IMG/VR virus record: IMGVR_UViG_3300020171_000042
Span: 1-48,572 of that record
Strand: one strand, 5' to 3'
DNA from: a virus
DNA: 48,572 nucleotides
The position numbers and the translations under genes were made by a program. Below the pieces are notes generated by a model. The model was not told the origin of the DNA. It did no database searches and saw nothing but the letters and a program-made list of their open reading frames with translations. The first letter of the stretch is position 1. Each line of letters opens with the position of its first letter. Positions 1 to 8,774 of this stretch are shown piece after piece.

Positions 1-180
1 GACTAATACCCATTAATAACCTATTAAAAGGAAATTGTGGTTCAAATCTTCTTCCTTCAAAATATCCTGTTGTTACTTTTGGAGACAATTCCTCTAATCT
101 ATCAACTTGATTTAATGTTTTAACTATATCTCTAATCGTTTCATCTTGGTCATTAGTAAGAGTATCTTTTGGCGTAGGCA
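1..180. repeat. Terminal direct repeat, left copy
   Basis: Bases 1-180 reappear at 48393-48572 with 179 of 180 positions identical; position 128 is A here and its partner 48520 is C. The repeat lies inside a coding sequence that continues across the join. It is therefore better read as overlap of a closed or circularly permuted genome than as a functional terminal repeat. The single difference could be a population variant or an assembly error. Confidence 0.95.
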
Positions 181-568
181 CATTTGTTATTTGAGGAAAT
201 CCTCTAACACTAACCTTTGTAGGTTTTAATATATAATCCTCTTCGGTAAGATTAGGGTCGGTCATAAATTGGGTTAAAGGATTATATCCTTCTTTTGTTC
301 CTTGTCCTGCTATAAAAGGATTGGTTTTAACTGCTTCAGCCATTTCGCTATAATATCTACCTTGTGGGCTTTTTTCTTCTAATTTCTGTTTATATTCTTC
401 CTTTGCCTTGAACATTCCCACTTCTTGTCCTATCGCCCTTCTCTGTTGCCAATCCGCTAACATAGTTTTAATAAATTGACCTAAAGGGTTCTGACCTTCG
501 CCCATTTGAGCACCTGTTACAAAACCTAATCGAGCTGTCGAAGCAAAATCAGGGAAATATTGACCCAT
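1..568 (-). CDS. Virion-associated protein, N-terminal part (gene crosses contig join)
   Basis: Reading on the minus strand from ATG at 568, the frame stays open to base 1 and continues without a break in the copy at the right end, stopping at 48001. The joined product is 319 residues. The sequence is mostly charged and helical, with no motif I recognise (it begins MGQYFPDFASTARLGF). It sits between the 670-residue internal-protein candidate and the 501-residue glycine-rich protein, all on one strand. That position suggests an internal or ejection protein of the virion. The function is inferred from position only; the reading frame itself is secure. Confidence 0.8.
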   Translation of the reverse strand, partial: MGQYFPDFASTARLGFVTGAQMGEGQNPLGQFIKTMLADWQQRRAIGQEVGMFKAKEEYKQKLEEKSPQGRYYSEMAEAVKTNPFIAGQGTKEGYNPLTQFMTDPNLTEEDYILKPTKVSVRGFPQITNVPTPKDTLTNDQDETIRDIVKTLNQVDRLEELSPKVTTGYFEGRRFEPQFPFNRLLMGIS

Positions 569-640
569 TTTTAATCACCTCACTTTTATTAAAATAATCT
601 ATCCAATATTGTCGATTCCAAAGATATATTATATCATTCT

Positions 641-2146
641 TTAATATCTACTACCAGTATAAATTATTGGTTGTCCTGCCGTAGAAACCATATAGCCAAG
701 TTGTGCGAGCATATTTTTGAAATCACGGCTCTCCGCATAACTTATACCCGCTTTTTGAGATAAAACTCCAATTTCCATATTTGCAAGTTCCCCAAGCATT
801 TGCGTCTGTTGAGCACCTAATCCTAATTGTGCAGAAGCGAGGGCATTTGCCCTCTTTTCGGCAAACTCACTTTCCAGCTCCACTAAAGCTTCCCTCATAT
901 TACTATCAGTTTCAATATCAGAACCAGGTCTTTTCTTTTTATACATATCTATTATATTCTGTCTTGCCTGTTCTAATGCAGTATCGTAACTTGAAGTAAT
1001 AGCTTGTTGTTGATTAGGAGCTAATTCAATTTTTGGTCCTTCTCTAACCATTTGGGCAGTTTCTTGGAATAATTGAGATTGCTCTGGAGTAAATGGAACA
1101 TTTTCAGAACCTGGAGGGAACATTGGTTGTCCCATCATAGATTGTCCCAATAAAGGAATTGAAGCACCTAATACTGTTTGTCGCCAATTTGCACCTAATA
1201 TTTTCTCAAGCATAGGGGTTTTGGAGGTAACTTGTCCTGCGCCTGCGCCACCTGCACCCGCACCTGCACCTGTTACTCCAGTAGTTCCCACCCCACCAGT
1301 AGGTAATGCTGCTTCTGCACCGACTTTAGCAGGAGTTGTCGTTCCTAATGTTTGTGCTTGAGCTGGAGTTGCTCCTGTAACAGGAGCTTGAAATCCTAAA
1401 CCTTGAGCAGTTGTAGGAGCACCTAAAGAAGAAGTTATTTTTCCAAATGCCGAACCTGCTCCTGCGGCTGCTAATTGGGCAGGAGTCATTGTTTCTTGCA
1501 TTGTTGCACCAGGAGTAACATAAATAGGATTAGCTTGGAAGGGGGAAGCCGCTGTTCCTGCTCCTGTTGTTGCCAATGTTTTTTGTGCTCCCGATTGAAA
1601 ACCTAATGTTGATTGTGCACCTGATAAAGTTTGTCCTATTATTCCACCTCCTGCTGCCTTTGAAGCCTCAATGCCAGGAGACATACCTGCTCCGCCTAAA
1701 GCACCACCCAATCCTGATAAAACTGTTGGTAAGGCTTGAACCTTTCCTGTAGTTGCTGCTTGTTGTATTGCACTTCCACCTGCTGCTCCTAACCCACTCC
1801 CTACTGCTGCTCCTCCAACTCCACCTAAAAGTCCAGCACCAATAGGGCCTCCCAATAGACCACCTACTACTGGAGCAAGTATTGGTAAAATTATTTCCTT
1901 AAATACTTTTTTATGGCGGATATTAAATTCGTCTTGATGCGCAGAGTTCTTTGCAAGTATCTCCTCAATTTCGTGGACAGTTGTAAAAGTATCCAAAGGT
2001 TTTATCCCTGTTTTTCTGACAAATATTCTGTTAGTCTGCATATCCGCAAAACCCAAATCGTCCTTTGTATTTGCATATCTTGGATTAACCAATGACAATG
2101 CCTCAAATTCTCCATCGTTCATAAATCTAATCTTGTATTCTTTCAT
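641..2146 (-). CDS. Glycine-rich probable internal virion (ejection) protein
   Basis: 501 residues. Residues 1-80 form a compact domain with a VHEIEE stretch at 57-62 and a further histidine at 70, reminiscent of zincin peptidases but lacking the classical HExxH. Residues about 88-135 are a strongly hydrophobic glycine zipper (runs such as GGLLGGPIGAGLLGG). This is followed by a long Gly/Ala/Thr/Gln-rich low-complexity stretch to about 320 and a helical C-terminal part. Such membrane-active, glycine-rich proteins in podoviruses are often ejected with the DNA. The ATG overlaps the upstream stop as ATGA. The ejection role is inferred from composition and neighbours; no family was confirmed. Confidence 0.6.
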   Translation of the reverse strand: MKEYKIRFMNDGEFEALSLVNPRYANTKDDLGFADMQTNRIFVRKTGIKPLDTFTTVHEIEEILAKNSAHQDEFNIRHKKVFKEIILPILAPVVGGLLGGPIGAGLLGGVGGAAVGSGLGAAGGSAIQQAATTGKVQALPTVLSGLGGALGGAGMSPGIEASKAAGGGIIGQTLSGAQSTLGFQSGAQKTLATTGAGTAASPFQANPIYVTPGATMQETMTPAQLAAAGAGSAFGKITSSLGAPTTAQGLGFQAPVTGATPAQAQTLGTTTPAKVGAEAALPTGGVGTTGVTGAGAGAGGAGAGQVTSKTPMLEKILGANWRQTVLGASIPLLGQSMMGQPMFPPGSENVPFTPEQSQLFQETAQMVREGPKIELAPNQQQAITSSYDTALEQARQNIIDMYKKKRPGSDIETDSNMREALVELESEFAEKRANALASAQLGLGAQQTQMLGELANMEIGVLSQKAGISYAESRDFKNMLAQLGYMVSTAGQPIIYTGSRY

Positions 2147-2499
2147 ACCCCCTCCTTAAAAGTTTTTGGTTCTTCCCAATTTTTCTTATATCTATTCCAT
2201 CTAATCCTTTTTACTAAAGGATAATTATTTTTAATATGGTTCTTAATATTGTGCCAAACATATAAAGACGCATAGGGATTATTCCTATCCTTTGATGTGA
2301 GCAAATGGTCAATATAACAAGTATTACCTTTTGGGTCATCATTAACTACGCTCCACATATCATCTCTTATATATTTTTCTGGGCTACCATTACCAATAAA
2401 AAAAGTTAAAAGCCCTTCTGACTTGCCATTTACATAGAGCATAAGCAATCTATCTCTTTTTGCCATTTCATAATAATATTGTTTCTGCTCATTTGTCAT
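2143..2499 (-). CDS. Conserved-looking phage protein, possibly GNAT-like fold
   Basis: 118 residues with a soluble alpha/beta pattern: hydrophobic strands (LLMLYVNGKSEGLLTFFIG), then an acidic middle with a SVVNDDPKGNTCYID segment, then an amphipathic helix ending in basic residues (KRIRWNRYKKN). The layout recalls small N-acetyltransferase-like proteins, but I cannot point to a clear acetyl-CoA binding loop, so this remains a guess. It lies in the virion operon between the nozzle-like gene and the glycine-rich protein, and its stop overlaps the next ATG. The coding call is strong; the function is unknown. Confidence 0.65.
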   Translation of the reverse strand: MTNEQKQYYYEMAKRDRLLMLYVNGKSEGLLTFFIGNGSPEKYIRDDMWSVVNDDPKGNTCYIDHLLTSKDRNNPYASLYVWHNIKNHIKNNYPLVKRIRWNRYKKNWEEPKTFKEGV

Positions 2500-2505
2500 A
2501 GAATT

Positions 2506-2733
2506 TTAACCAGTCTGTCCCACTGCAATTGTCCATCTCCACGCTGAATTCATATAGAAGTAATTATAAAAATTATACCAGCCAGCAGTAGCAGAAGTTA
2601 TATAACACCAAACTCCTTCTCCCTCTTTTCCCGTCCAAGTCGGTGTGCCTTCAATCAAAACTTTATTCTGATATTTCCCATAGTTCAATAATTGCGTAAC
2701 TTGGTCTTTAAAATCAATAAGTTCTTGGGGCAT
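2506..2733 (-). CDS. Small aromatic-rich virion-region protein
   Basis: 75 residues. A charged helical start is followed by a Trp/Tyr/Gly-rich beta-like half (WCYITSATAGWYNFYNYFY). The gene is 7 bases from its downstream neighbour and 32 bases below the nozzle gene, within the virion operon. No family recognised. The aromatic, beta-rich C-terminus would suit a small tail or adhesin-associated subunit, but that is only a suggestion. Confidence 0.6.
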   Translation of the reverse strand: MPQELIDFKDQVTQLLNYGKYQNKVLIEGTPTWTGKEGEGVWCYITSATAGWYNFYNYFYMNSAWRWTIAVGQTG

Positions 2734-2765
2734 TTTATCGAAAGAATACGGAGAAATTCTAATTT

Positions 2766-5700
2766 TTACTCCTTTCCTATTCCACCTAAATCACTCAAAC
2801 TTAAATCCACCAAATTACATTGCCACGGTTCTGCTGTATTCGCCGAAGAACTTAATTTAAACTGATATACATTCATACTTTCAGGAATATCTATTGTGTG
2901 TCTTATCTGTATGGCACTTATGGCGCTTGCCAAAGTCATTTCTTTCCTTAAATCCCAAACATTAGAAAATTGAGTTCTATCTTCTAAATAAATTGTCCCT
3001 GAACTATTTGTCGCAAAAAACATATTTATCTGCTGGCTTTTGAATACTCGTGCAGGCGACTGTTGATATAGAAATGGAGATATATGATGTTCATTTATGG
3101 CTACACCCGCTTCGGTATTTCCAGAGTCCATAACATTTATTCTCCCGTTATAATCACAACCTATCATATAAAGATTATCTGCTGTATCGGAAGCAAGCAC
3201 GCCCGATTGATATGGTCTTGTATTTTCTGGATACCAAGAACCCGCCCTATAATTAAAACAAAGGGAATAAGAAACAACAGAAGAACCGCCATAGGCAAGA
3301 AATAATCTATAAATCTGTGCTTTTTTATCATCTTCTGCCCAGCATTTATTTAAATCCACTGAACTTAAATTGTTAAGATAAAATGGAGTTATTCCATTAT
3401 CCCTTGCTATATGGTCGGAGATTATCTCATCATCTGCCCCAAAGAATATCCTTATTTTTTTAGTCCAGTCAAGACCTATAACTGCCTCGCCTATCCCAGG
3501 CAGATTAACTTTCTTAACAGTTTTAGGCACAAATCCCCAATCTCTAATTTCTACATATTCCCAATCGGGATTGCCGCCGATATAATTTAACCTGAATATT
3601 TTATATTTAGAAGAAATATATAAACTTCTGCCAACAGTAAATCCTACAGTCAATTCGTCATTTCTTCCTGTGGGAAGTTTGAAATTAGACCAAGCGGAAT
3701 TAAACATACTATTCTGGTCAACATAATAAAAACCTGTCTTATTGGCACTTTCATTTAGTAATAGTGCAAAACCCTGATGGCTTGCTGAATATTTACAGGC
3801 AGGAGTGGCGGTAGAGATATTGGCGAAATACTGTGTGGCTGTTCCTGCCCAATACTGTGGCGGGTCATAATTTTCGTTAGTATTGATTATATAATCTTTG
3901 ATAAAGCCGAAATAATTGGTTGTTGCAGTTCTATTTGTCTGAACAACTGCCCAATTTTTACCTATATCACTTGAAGAATAAATTCCTGTTCCCGAAGCGC
4001 AAAGTAATCGTCGTTCTTGAATAATATCAGAATGATATGCTACTGTTGGAGGAGTAAAATTAGCCGTATGTCGAGCAACACTTGAAAATCTCCATTCATC
4101 AGCGAAAGCACAAAGATAGGAATTATTTGTAGTAACTACATTCACCCCTAATTTTAATAGAGAAGCAAAATCAGGGATTATTCCAGCGGTTGTCCCTGAA
4201 ACAAAGATATTTGAGCCAGCCACAAACATATACCAATTATTCATGGTATTTCTAACCAATTCTAAATGATACCAACTTCCCGTAGCGGGACTCCATATCC
4301 CAGATAGATTAACAGTCAAAACCCCTGCTGAATATACCTGAAAATAAAGACCGTTGGATGTATTTGTTCCAGCGGTATTATATTGCAGTAACCAATAATT
4401 AGTGGCGTTGCTTCCTTGTCCGATAAGCGCCTGCGATGTCCCAACAAAATTAAAATTTATGTGATTATCAATAGTCATATTTCCCAAACCCGTATTCCAA
4501 TCAGCATTATCAGGAGCAGTAATAAAGGCATTTTTGTTGATAATCTTATAAATTCCAGAAGTAACATTATCTACATAAAAAGTATTTGCGACAGAGGCAT
4601 CCGTAATGGTAAAAAAAACTCTGTTTATTCCATCCTTACTGTCAGCCACAAAAGAGGAAATATCCCAATTAAAGGCGTGCCAAGAATTAGCAGTAACAAT
4701 GTAAGGGGTAGTTTGCATAGTTACTAAAGTAGCACTTGACTCTTGAAGTGCTAATGCTATGTTCGCCCCCGTTCTCGAAGAATATAAATTGAAAGATACC
4801 GCGTCTTGCCCTCTCAAATCCATAATTGCAGTAGAAGTAAGAGTGCGGGTGAGGGTTTTATTTAGACTATCCGTTATCGCCGCAACTCCTTTTAATGAAT
4901 ATGAACCTTGAGTTTTGATGGTGGCTTCGGACTGAACAAATAACCCCTTAACATAAACCTTAAAATATAAGTCATAAATCCCCGTAGTCCAAGTTGAACC
5001 ACCATTGTGCGAAACAGCAGGAACTCCACCAGCATAACTACTCTCTTTAGTAGATATATTCCAGTAATTATCAGTTGATTGATTATCACACAGAATAACA
5101 ACCCAATAGGTGGTTGAACCTAAAAGGACAAAGGGAGTTGCGAATGTTCCTTTAATTATTGTATTTATTGCAGGGGGAGTAACTACTATTGATGCGTTAG
5201 CATTTGCTAAAGTTCCAGAAGGAACACCAGCATTATCTGTTTCTATTCTCAATGTCCAGTTGCCAGTAGGAGAACCAAATGGAGTTGTATCTTGCCTTAT
5301 CTCTATAGCAGTTGTCAATAATGTTCCAGATAACTGAAAACCTTGTGCTAATCTCCACTCCGCATTAGCTACATCGCCAAGATACTGATAGTCACCTGCA
5401 CCAGATTGTGTTTGCTGCTGGTCAACTATTTCAGTAGCATCCGTTACATACGCCGCCTGTGCAAGGGCGTCGGTGGAATATTCCATATAGTCAAGTTCTG
5501 GACTATTAGCAAATAAACCACTTGCTCCGCCAAACTTGCTTTTTAGGGCACTAACCATTATATCGCCATAGGTAGTAATAGCATAAACTTTGGGGGAACT
5601 ATCGGTAATAGGAATTCCGTCAAAATGTAAAAGAAGTTTTGTATTACTATCATTTCCCCCCAGTCCCAAAACTCCAAAATCATACATTCCATAACCGCCT

Positions 5701-5885
5701 GTTGACTCTAATGCCACTGTATTCATTGTAGAAGAACCTAATCGTTTGCCGAAAGAACCATCATTATTATAAACTACATTTATGCTTGCGGGGGTTTGTC
5801 CTTCGGAAAGGTTAAAGAAATTCTTATAGGTATTTAACCCTTTATCTACTTTTTGTCTTATTATCTCTTGGACATTTTTTATCAT
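2766..5885 (-). CDS. Tail nozzle-like protein with interrupted LamG domain
   Basis: 1039 residues. The N-terminus (residues 15-55) has the GLN..NLSEGQTPASINV..NDGSFGKR.G pattern typical of phage nozzle/stabilisation proteins of the T7 gp12 / P22 gp10 kind. The C-terminal 400 residues are strand-rich with blade-like repeats, consistent with a beta-propeller. Between them is a LamG-like jelly roll in two pieces: residues about 83-127 (LLLHFDG to FGGASGLF) and 452-615 (ITAPDNADWNTGLGNMTID to DEWRFSSVARHTANF). Some 320 residues separate the pieces, and look like two further beta-sandwich binding modules (about 150-315 and 316-445). Its ATG shares its A with the TGA of the adaptor gene upstream. 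A tail role combined with glycan binding is likely. Confidence 0.75.
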   Translation of the reverse strand: MIKNVQEIIRQKVDKGLNTYKNFFNLSEGQTPASINVVYNNDGSFGKRLGSSTMNTVALESTGGYGMYDFGVLGLGGNDSNTKLLLHFDGIPITDSSPKVYAITTYGDIMVSALKSKFGGASGLFANSPELDYMEYSTDALAQAAYVTDATEIVDQQQTQSGAGDYQYLGDVANAEWRLAQGFQLSGTLLTTAIEIRQDTTPFGSPTGNWTLRIETDNAGVPSGTLANANASIVVTPPAINTIIKGTFATPFVLLGSTTYWVVILCDNQSTDNYWNISTKESSYAGGVPAVSHNGGSTWTTGIYDLYFKVYVKGLFVQSEATIKTQGSYSLKGVAAITDSLNKTLTRTLTSTAIMDLRGQDAVSFNLYSSRTGANIALALQESSATLVTMQTTPYIVTANSWHAFNWDISSFVADSKDGINRVFFTITDASVANTFYVDNVTSGIYKIINKNAFITAPDNADWNTGLGNMTIDNHINFNFVGTSQALIGQGSNATNYWLLQYNTAGTNTSNGLYFQVYSAGVLTVNLSGIWSPATGSWYHLELVRNTMNNWYMFVAGSNIFVSGTTAGIIPDFASLLKLGVNVVTTNNSYLCAFADEWRFSSVARHTANFTPPTVAYHSDIIQERRLLCASGTGIYSSSDIGKNWAVVQTNRTATTNYFGFIKDYIINTNENYDPPQYWAGTATQYFANISTATPACKYSASHQGFALLLNESANKTGFYYVDQNSMFNSAWSNFKLPTGRNDELTVGFTVGRSLYISSKYKIFRLNYIGGNPDWEYVEIRDWGFVPKTVKKVNLPGIGEAVIGLDWTKKIRIFFGADDEIISDHIARDNGITPFYLNNLSSVDLNKCWAEDDKKAQIYRLFLAYGGSSVVSYSLCFNYRAGSWYPENTRPYQSGVLASDTADNLYMIGCDYNGRINVMDSGNTEAGVAINEHHISPFLYQQSPARVFKSQQINMFFATNSSGTIYLEDRTQFSNVWDLRKEMTLASAISAIQIRHTIDIPESMNVYQFKLSSSANTAEPWQCNLVDLSLSDLGGIGKE

Positions 5886-6988
5886 CAGCGCCTATAATTA
5901 AAATCTTCAGCAATTAACTCTACATCATCTTTAGCGTGCCGAGATTGCTCTAAATTCTTATTATAAGTAATTATCTTAACATATTCCTTATCCGCATATG
6001 CTAACATCGGGTCTTTTTCATCAGGTAATAGTTTCCTTAAAGAGCCATAAATTAAGGCATCGTGAAACCTATAAGGCATCTTAGGAACAGAGCAAATAAC
6101 AAACGAACCTGAAACACTACTATCTTTCCTAAAATTAGTCGCTAATGTAAGGTTTGTATCAGAACTAATCGTATTTATCTGATACCATACCGAGTCTGCA
6201 CCTTTTCCAAATGGGTCAAACCTTAAATAATCCCCTGTATTCATTTGGGTAAATACTGTTCCTGTTCCCGTAACTGCTGTTTGATTTGAGGTAATTACTA
6301 CTGTCCCCATAGTGTTTTCTGACATCGGGGGAAGTATCTTAAGATATTCATTAAGTAATATGTAAACCTGTGAAGGCGGAGGCAAAACTTCAAATTGCCT
6401 GTTTCCTGCGGTATCATAACCTACTAACCTGCAATTATCAGGAACAGATGAAGGCGAAGCAGTTACCTGTTCATAATAATCATCATCCAATAATTCTGGT
6501 AAAGGTTTAGGTTGCCCTGCTGAATAAAATAACAAACCGCCATTAACAGGAAATCTGTCAAAATCGTTAGGCAGGGTATAGATATTTTGATATATAGTGT
6601 ATCCCCCTGTTGACACATTGGTAATCCCTGATAATGGCGGAGATATTGTGCCACCTGTAAGTTGTGAAAAAGTGAAATCATATATATCGGCATTACCACC
6701 AAATTTAACTTTTCTATTTGTATATGAAGCAGAAATAGTATTGCTACTTTGTAAAACAACTGCTGTATTCTGTGTAGTAACCGAAACATACCCGCTCTTA
6801 TGTTCGGCAATAACACTTATGGCGGAACTTGCTTTTAAGAAAGACCAATCATATTCTTTGGGTATATCTAATGTATAAACTTCATTTACCACGCCTCTAA
6901 TGCGTTGTTTGGTATCGGCATTAGCACGACTCCTATCGCCCACTATCTCTATTATTTCTGTAAAGGGCAAAATTCGTAAATTACTCAT
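5885..6988 (-). CDS. Head-to-tail adaptor-like protein (P22 gp4 / T7 gp11 type)
   Basis: 367 residues. The N-terminal helices (EIIEIVGDRSRANADTKQRI) and the C-terminal part (PYRFHDALIYGSLRKLLPDE, then a YADKEY helix) match the usual layout of podoviral adaptor proteins. A beta-rich insertion in the middle contains a VVITSNQTAVTGTGTVF segment, a common phage beta module. It is followed at once by the nozzle-like gene, as in P22- and T7-like tail modules. The assignment rests on motif layout and gene order. Confidence 0.7.
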   Translation of the reverse strand: MSNLRILPFTEIIEIVGDRSRANADTKQRIRGVVNEVYTLDIPKEYDWSFLKASSAISVIAEHKSGYVSVTTQNTAVVLQSSNTISASYTNRKVKFGGNADIYDFTFSQLTGGTISPPLSGITNVSTGGYTIYQNIYTLPNDFDRFPVNGGLLFYSAGQPKPLPELLDDDYYEQVTASPSSVPDNCRLVGYDTAGNRQFEVLPPPSQVYILLNEYLKILPPMSENTMGTVVITSNQTAVTGTGTVFTQMNTGDYLRFDPFGKGADSVWYQINTISSDTNLTLATNFRKDSSVSGSFVICSVPKMPYRFHDALIYGSLRKLLPDEKDPMLAYADKEYVKIITYNKNLEQSRHAKDDVELIAEDFNYRR

Positions 6989-6999
6989 AATTTACCTCA

Positions 7000-7176
7000 T
7001 TATTTTGTTTTCAATATTTTGGTCATTTTGGCACTGCATTTTGAACATTCGCCTTTTACTACTCTGCGAATACCCTTTTTTGTCTTAATCCTTTTTACTT
7101 CATAATTAACAATATTTCTTCTTACCTTACAATGCACACAATAACCTGTAATTCTAATAAATCCTTGATTATCCAT
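7000..7176 (-). CDS. Small zinc-ribbon protein (DUF5679-like)
   Basis: 58 residues with a YCVHCK pair near the start and a GECSKCSAKM pair near the end, separated by a basic strand region. This is the pattern of small DUF5679-like zinc ribbons seen in phages and bacteria. Its ATG (7176) lies inside the last codons of the DUF1353 gene. The two CxxC pairs support a real gene; the binding partner is unknown. Confidence 0.65.
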   Translation of the reverse strand: MDNQGFIRITGYCVHCKVRRNIVNYEVKRIKTKKGIRRVVKGECSKCSAKMTKILKTK

Positions 7177-7567
7177 TTGATAATCCTTTCCGTATCCTCT
7201 TTGCGTGCCTATTCCACGGTATCCAAGAAAAAGTGCGGACTGCTCTATACATTATTAACCGCTTAAAAACATTCACCTTCAAAACTTTCATTGCTTCCAA
7301 GAATATTCTGTCGCTGACTAATCGTGTCCGAGTCTGAGTAAAATAGAGGTAATCGTGAACAACAGCAGCAGCAGTATATTTTCCATCGGGTGGAAGTAAA
7401 GCCCAAAAAAGTTGTGGGATGGAAGCAAAATCCGTAGTAAAACCTACAGGCACTGTGATTATATCTGCACTGTTCTCCTCCCCGACATAATACATTAGTT
7501 CTCTATAAGTTTTCCAGAGTCTTTCCCCTACTTTCTCAACCACTAAAGGCGTTGTAAAAGATGACAT
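7169..7567 (-). CDS. DUF1353 family phage protein
   Basis: 132 residues. It carries the family hallmarks: VPVGFTTDFASIPQLFW near residue 40-55, then an AAVVHDYLY segment and a C-terminal basic stretch after RTFSWIPW. DUF1353 proteins occur widely in tailed phages near tail and lysis genes, and their biochemical role is not settled. The HDYLY and DFASIP segments are the conserved parts. A 36-residue membrane protein and an XhlA-like protein are just upstream, so this may be part of a host-entry or lysis block. Confidence 0.8.
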   Translation of the reverse strand: MSSFTTPLVVEKVGERLWKTYRELMYYVGEENSADIITVPVGFTTDFASIPQLFWALLPPDGKYTAAAVVHDYLYFTQTRTRLVSDRIFLEAMKVLKVNVFKRLIMYRAVRTFSWIPWNRHAKRIRKGLSNG

Positions 7568-7568
7568 A

Positions 7569-7679
7569 TTATTTTTTCGGTTTCCAAATAAACGGCACTA
7601 CAAAATGACCAACTAAACCACCAAGTATTGCACCAATGATGAAATTGACATTGAGCACAAACTTAATTAATTCTATCAT
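7569..7679 (-). CDS. Tiny single-pass membrane protein (holin candidate)
   Basis: 36 residues: a short start, one hydrophobic segment rich in Gly (FIIGAILGGLVGHFVVPFIW) and a basic tail KPKK. It has one transmembrane helix with positive charges at one end. The ATG at 7679 follows an AAGGAGAAAA ribosome site. It lies next to the XhlA-like gene. The size and topology fit a minimal holin or lysis accessory peptide, but many short membrane peptides look alike. Confidence 0.55.
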   Translation of the reverse strand: MIELIKFVLNVNFIIGAILGGLVGHFVVPFIWKPKK

Positions 7680-7695
7680 TTTTTCTCCTTTTTAG

Positions 7696-7854
7696 TTATT
7701 TCCAATCCTCTTTAGTATCCTTATCTTTAACATCATATTTCTCGTGGAATTCTTTAGCGTGTTCTAATTCACAAATATCACATCTGCCTACTTTATGTTG
7801 ACAAGTCCTTAAAATCATTCTGCCACAAGAACACCATTTTATCCAATCGTTCAT
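7696..7854 (-). CDS. Small Cys/His zinc-binding protein
   Basis: 52 residues. The first half has CSC, then C.H, then a CDIC pair, suggesting one bound zinc; the second half is charged (KDKDTKEDWK). The ATG overlaps the stop of the XhlA-like gene as ATGA. No family assigned. It belongs to a recurring class of zinc microproteins in this genome. Confidence 0.6.
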   Translation of the reverse strand: MNDWIKWCSCGRMILRTCQHKVGRCDICELEHAKEFHEKYDVKDKDTKEDWK

Positions 7855-8108
7855 TTTCCTAAAAATAACTTACCGATTAAAAAAGTTATAAAACCACTTA
7901 ATGCACCTAACATTGTTGCTTGACCTTTTATATTTGACATATCATTTTCAATCTTACCTAATCGTTTGCTTTGTTCATTACAAGGCAAAACATCTAATCT
8001 TTTCTCCATAGTTTCTAATTTACTATAAACATACCCCTCAAAAGCCCCGTTAGGTGTAAAATTATCAGGTGGCATCCTATTTTTTCTCCTTTCAATTTTA
8101 TCCCACAT
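7851..8108 (-). CDS. XhlA-like coiled-coil membrane protein (lysis-associated candidate)
   Basis: 85 residues: a charged start, a coiled-coil section (residues about 28-60, with KLETMEKRLD and RLGKIENDMSNIKG) and a C-terminal hydrophobic helix (MLGALSGFITFLIGKLFLGK). This topology is that of haemolysin XhlA-type and similar small phage proteins that work with holins. No endolysin is evident beside it. The membrane topology is clear; the lysis role is inferred. Confidence 0.6.
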   Translation of the reverse strand: MWDKIERRKNRMPPDNFTPNGAFEGYVYSKLETMEKRLDVLPCNEQSKRLGKIENDMSNIKGQATMLGALSGFITFLIGKLFLGK

Positions 8109-8111
8109 AAT

Positions 8112-8489
8112 TTATTTTTCTTGCTGGATATAATACAAACTTAATGTAGTTATAGAACCCGTTCCGACAAAGGTAAATCTGGTATAAGGAGAAATAAGGG
8201 TGCTTGAACCAATATTATTTACCATTATGTAACGGGAGTTTAAGATGTTTGTGCTAAGATTGGCAAGATTAATTCCTGTGCTGTCATATGGGTCATAAAA
8301 GGTAGAATTATCAATACTTACTTGTCTTGCAAGATTTGCTACTGTTCCACCCGCAATAACAAATAACAATCCATAATCACCAGCCCGCTCAGTATTGATA
8401 CCTTCGGTATAAATAGTGGTAATAGTTCCTATATTGTAAACAGAAATTACTGTTCCGCTTACTTCCCTAACTCCTCTCACGTGTAACAT
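8112..8489 (-). CDS. Small beta-rich virion-region protein
   Basis: 125 residues, almost entirely predicted strands with Thr/Ser/Ile-rich repeats and few charges. Such a composition is common for capsid decoration or tail-accessory subunits. It is transcribed with the neighbouring virion genes. No motif identifies a family; the placement between the fibre-like gene and the XhlA-like gene is the only functional hint. Confidence 0.6.
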   Translation of the reverse strand: MLHVRGVREVSGTVISVYNIGTITTIYTEGINTERAGDYGLLFVIAGGTVANLARQVSIDNSTFYDPYDSTGINLANLSTNILNSRYIMVNNIGSSTLISPYTRFTFVGTGSITTLSLYYIQQEK

Positions 8490-8528
8490 ATTTTCCCCCT
8501 ATCCAATCTGGAGGTATCCAAACCTTTT

Positions 8529-8774
8529 TTATGGAGTCCAGATTTCTGTTTTGGCGGTAGGATAGTCTTTTCGGTTAGTCCTCATTTCTCCCGTATTCGC
8601 TTCACCCTCTCCGCCAATGTATTTTTTGTGGGGAGCGGGCTCATCAAATTCATCTGGATGAACCCACTTCCCCTCATCCTTAACTAACTCCCGCTTAAAA
8701 TGGGTAAACCCCGACCTATCGGAGTCGTATTTAAGATACTTTCTTTTCTCTCTTGGTATTCTTCTACTATCCAT
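8529..8774 (-). CDS. Small charged hypothetical protein
   Basis: 81 residues, very hydrophilic, with basic N-terminal (RRIPREKRKYLKY) and acidic central stretches and several Pro/Gly. The ATG overlaps the stop of the fibre-like gene (TAATG). No family recognised. The operon position suggests a virion or assembly accessory. Confidence 0.6.
   Translation of the reverse strand: MDSRRIPREKRKYLKYDSDRSGFTHFKRELVKDEGKWVHPDEFDEPAPHKKYIGGEGEANTGEMRTNRKDYPTAKTEIWTP

Noticed and set aside
1-180. Functional long terminal repeat of a linear genome
   Set aside because: The repeat is inside a gene that reads through the join, which fits an assembly overlap of a closed or permuted genome.
4416-4727. Plus-strand frame opposite the nozzle gene
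   Set aside because: It lies wholly antisense to a long, domain-bearing gene and shows no motif or ribosome site.
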